Shown here one piece after another: positions 6,459-7,703 of a stretch of 7,703 bases of DNA. Both the position numbers and the translations under genes were made by a program. The stretch spans positions 1-7,703 of the forward strand of contig CALIIG010000229.1 of NCBI GenBank assembly GCA_938018155.1, written 5' to 3'. Origin of the DNA: an uncultured Prevotella sp. Its GTDB lineage: Bacteria > Bacteroidota > Bacteroidia > Bacteroidales > Bacteroidaceae. Every line of letters starts with the position of its first letter. The first letter of the stretch is position 1. The notes under the pieces are model-generated. The model saw only the letters and a program-made list of their open reading frames with translations. It searched no databases and was not told the origin of the DNA.

Positions 6459-7301
6459 TTATTCGGCACGCAATGCAGCCGGACCCGCTTGTTCGTAAAC
6501 CTTGTTCTCAACATATTGTGCCCACTCGGCAGGCGTACGCGATTTGTCAAACATTTGCCAGGGAATGGGTTTCCCTATCACAATACGGAAGTGTTTTCCT
6601 ACATTGCGATACATTTCGTCTACAAGAAAAAGCATGGCAATATTTACTTTAAGATGTAAGCGTTTCTGCCATTTGGCAATACGATAAAAGCGTTTCGAAT
6701 TACATCCACTAAAGTAAATGGGTACAACGTCACGGTGATATTCCACACTTTTTGTAATGAAAGTCTTTTTCCATGGAATATCATGGATATGACCGTTTAT
6801 AATACGAGAGTTTAGCCCTGCGGGGAACATCAGCATATGATTATTGCTTTGAAAACCGGTTTCTACCATACGGGGAAAGTCGCGTCCCTGCCTGCCGGTT
6901 TTATTAATACCTATACTAACAGGCTTCAAACCGGGAAGAAAAAGCAACAAATCGTTCACAAGGTAACGGAAACGCCCGTTATAATGCCTGCCGATAATGG
7001 CACCAAGACAAACCCCATCTTGTCCGCCCAGCGGATGATTAGACACAAAAGTATAAAGGCGGCCATCGTCAGGGTCGGGCAAGTTTTCCATTCCCTCAAC
7101 GGTAATATTCATCTTCAGATACTTCACGCAGTCTTCAAGCCATTCTGTTCCCTGCTTATTCCGGCTTTCCCACAGAAAGCTATTCACCTCGTCTTCGTGA
7201 ACAATGTGTTTTAACCATTTGACAAGGAAACAGGGTACAAATCGCATCCTATTTCCCATCTTGCTTTTTAAAATACGTTCTACGTCAATGGTTTTCTCCA
7301 T
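6459..7301 (-). CDS. glsA: PlsC-like O-acyltransferase for glycine-type aminolipids (GlsA-like)
   Basis: GlsA adds the second acyl chain to the hydroxyl of the N-acylated glycine made by GlsB, at the inner membrane. The 280 residues contain the acyltransferase block I as NHPLGGQDG (88-96) and block III as FPAGLNSR (159-166). Block I has five residues between His89 and Asp95 rather than the four of the classical HX4D motif, and block III has Ala where PlsC enzymes usually have Glu. I believe both changes are typical of the OlsA/OlsF/GlsA branch rather than signs of inactivation. Further conserved-looking pieces are RYLVNDLLLFLPGLKPVSIGIN (112-133, partly hydrophobic) and VVPIYFSGCNSKRFY (192-206). 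The start is the ATG at 7301-7299. It is the first gene of the operon, ahead of glsB, and is divergent from mraZ. A general lysophospholipid acyltransferase is the alternative. Confidence 0.82.
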   Translation of the reverse strand: MEKTIDVERILKSKMGNRMRFVPCFLVKWLKHIVHEDEVNSFLWESRNKQGTEWLEDCVKYLKMNITVEGMENLPDPDDGRLYTFVSNHPLGGQDGVCLGAIIGRHYNGRFRYLVNDLLLFLPGLKPVSIGINKTGRQGRDFPRMVETGFQSNNHMLMFPAGLNSRIINGHIHDIPWKKTFITKSVEYHRDVVPIYFSGCNSKRFYRIAKWQKRLHLKVNIAMLFLVDEMYRNVGKHFRIVIGKPIPWQMFDKSRTPAEWAQYVENKVYEQAGPAALRAE

Positions 7302-7338
7302 GTCTCAAAGTGTTTCCTCACACCATACTAAACAACTG

Positions 7339-7346
7339 CAAAAATA
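7339..7346 (-). promoter_or_regulatory. Probable -7 element of the glsA-glsB promoter
   Basis: On the minus strand this reads TATTTTTG, matching TAnnTTTG, and lies 37 bp ahead of the glsA ATG, giving a leader of roughly 30 bases. The expected -33 position falls at the edge of the palindrome at 7369-7400, and no TTTG is seen there, so the promoter may be weak or activator-dependent. Confidence 0.5.
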
Positions 7347-7368
7347 GTATTTCTTTTTCTAAAATCTT

Positions 7369-7400
7369 CCCTTTTATAACGAAAATCTATATAAAACGGG
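7369..7400. promoter_or_regulatory. Palindrome upstream of glsA, possible operator
   Basis: CCCTTTTATA (7369-7378) pairs with TATAAAACGGG (7390-7400), ten base pairs with one bulged C, around an 11-base centre. It begins 22 bp upstream of the glsA -7 element and so would touch its -33 region. There is no T-run on the plus-strand side, so it does not look like a terminator for anything. An operator for a dimeric regulator is the simplest reading, without knowing which one. Confidence 0.35.
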
Positions 7401-7490
7401 AAAACAGCAACTCTTTCATATAACTTCTTATCCATAAGATTGTCAGGCAGATATTGATTAAAAACAAAAATGAGGTTAAAATGCAAAAAA

Positions 7491-7520
7491 ATGTGGGGCA
7501 ACGTGGTGCGAAGTGGGGTA
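7491..7520 (+). promoter_or_regulatory. MraZ-box array (three direct repeats, 10-bp period)
   Basis: Three hexamers, GTGGGG (7493-7498), GTGGTG (7503-7508) and GTGGGG (7513-7518), follow one another with 4-bp spacers, exactly the GTGGGN-with-10-bp-period layout bound by MraZ in E. coli. A weaker fourth position (7523-7528, TTGTGT) continues the phase. The array sits just upstream of the -7 element and covers the -33 zone, so MraZ bound here should block transcription of its own gene and the downstream division cluster. Confidence 0.85.
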
Positions 7521-7527
7521 CTTTGTG

Positions 7528-7535
7528 TAACTTTG
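7528..7535 (+). promoter_or_regulatory. Probable -7 element of the mraZ promoter
   Basis: TAACTTTG matches TAnnTTTG and starts 8 bp after the last MraZ-box unit. The mraZ ATG lies 32 bp further on, so the leader would be about 25-30 bases. The -33 region coincides with the MraZ boxes and has no clear TTTG. Confidence 0.6.
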
Positions 7536-7567
7536 ATGGCAAGATTCTTTTATAGGTAAATATACAT

Positions 7568-7703
7568 ATGCGCTTTTTAGGTAATACAGAAGCCAGGACT
7601 GATGCCAAAGGCCGGGTTTTTCTCCCTGCCCCTTTCCGCAAAATACTTGCAGCATCGGGTATTGAAAATATCGTGTTGAGGCAAGATATTTTCGAAAATC
7701 TTC
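7568..7703 (+). CDS. mraZ: MraZ transcriptional regulator, N-terminal part only
   Basis: The right edge cuts the gene after 45 codons. The visible part starts MRFLGNTEARTDAKGRVFLP and continues with APFRKILAASG, VLRQDIF. This is the first of the two AbrB-like SpoVT repeats of MraZ, including the conserved D-x-KGR-(V/I)-x-(I/L)-P-x-x-(F/L)-R block at residues 12-24, whose basic residues contact DNA. MraZ is a ring-forming DNA-binding repressor and the usual first gene of the division and cell wall cluster (mraW/rsmH, ftsL, ftsI, mur genes). That cluster would lie to the right but cannot be seen. The start is the ATG at 7568, preceded by an A/T-rich leader. The three MraZ boxes upstream support autoregulation. 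Confidence 0.95.
   Translation, partial: MRFLGNTEARTDAKGRVFLPAPFRKILAASGIENIVLRQDIFENL

Noticed and set aside
6083..6659. Plus-strand ORFs antisense to glsB and glsA
   Set aside because: They overlap well-supported genes with conserved motifs and are explained as frame shadows.
6459..7301. Inactive acyltransferase because of altered HX4D
   Set aside because: His and Asp are both present and the PLGG insertion looks like a family trait, and the gene is intact and in an operon with its partner.
7387..7641. Minus-strand ORF of 84 codons
   Set aside because: It runs antisense through the mraZ start, promoter and MraZ boxes, and its translation shows no known family or proper start context.

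Overview
The window reads as an ordinary chromosomal stretch from a member of the Bacteroidales, most likely Prevotella-like. The evidence is the gene families (a dGTPase beginning MNW..LISNKR, a DUF4292-type lipoprotein, a glsA/glsB glycine-lipid pair beside mraZ), upstream regions that carry the Bacteroidota -7 promoter motif TAnnTTTG, and the lack of convincing Shine-Dalgarno sequences at most starts. The genus is an inference from remembered protein and intergenic sequence style, not from a search.

Layout. Positions 1-3337 hold a tightly packed minus-strand operon in the order dut, a TPR-repeat protein, a DUF4292 lipoprotein, and an EnvC-like peptidoglycan-hydrolase activator cut by the left edge. 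The gaps are 5 bp, a 4-bp overlap and 0 bp. A compact divergent promoter region (3338-3443) separates dut from dgt on the plus strand (3444-4784). From 4785 to 5458 there is a 674-bp non-coding gap between the converging dgt and glsB genes. It holds three possible hairpin terminators and a striking array of five degenerate repeats with an exact 22-bp period. Positions 5459-7301 hold a minus-strand two-gene operon, glsA then glsB, for glycine-type aminolipids. A second divergent region (7302-7567) drives glsA leftward and mraZ rightward. It contains three MraZ boxes with 10-bp spacing just upstream of a -7 motif. mraZ, normally the first gene of the division and cell wall cluster, is cut by the right edge.

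How the genes fit together. dut and dgt are both dNTP-pool enzymes, removing dUTP and dGTP respectively, and they share one promoter region. The genes behind dut are envelope genes: a periplasmic TPR protein, a lipoprotein with LolA/LolB-like character, and a septal murein hydrolase activator. glsA/glsB make membrane aminolipids, and mraZ opens the division cluster. The window therefore mixes nucleotide housekeeping with envelope building and division.

I found no phage, insertion sequence, defence locus, CRISPR array, tRNA or rRNA. The least explained elements are the 22-bp array and the hairpins in the 4785-5458 gap, and the palindrome at 7369-7400 upstream of glsA.
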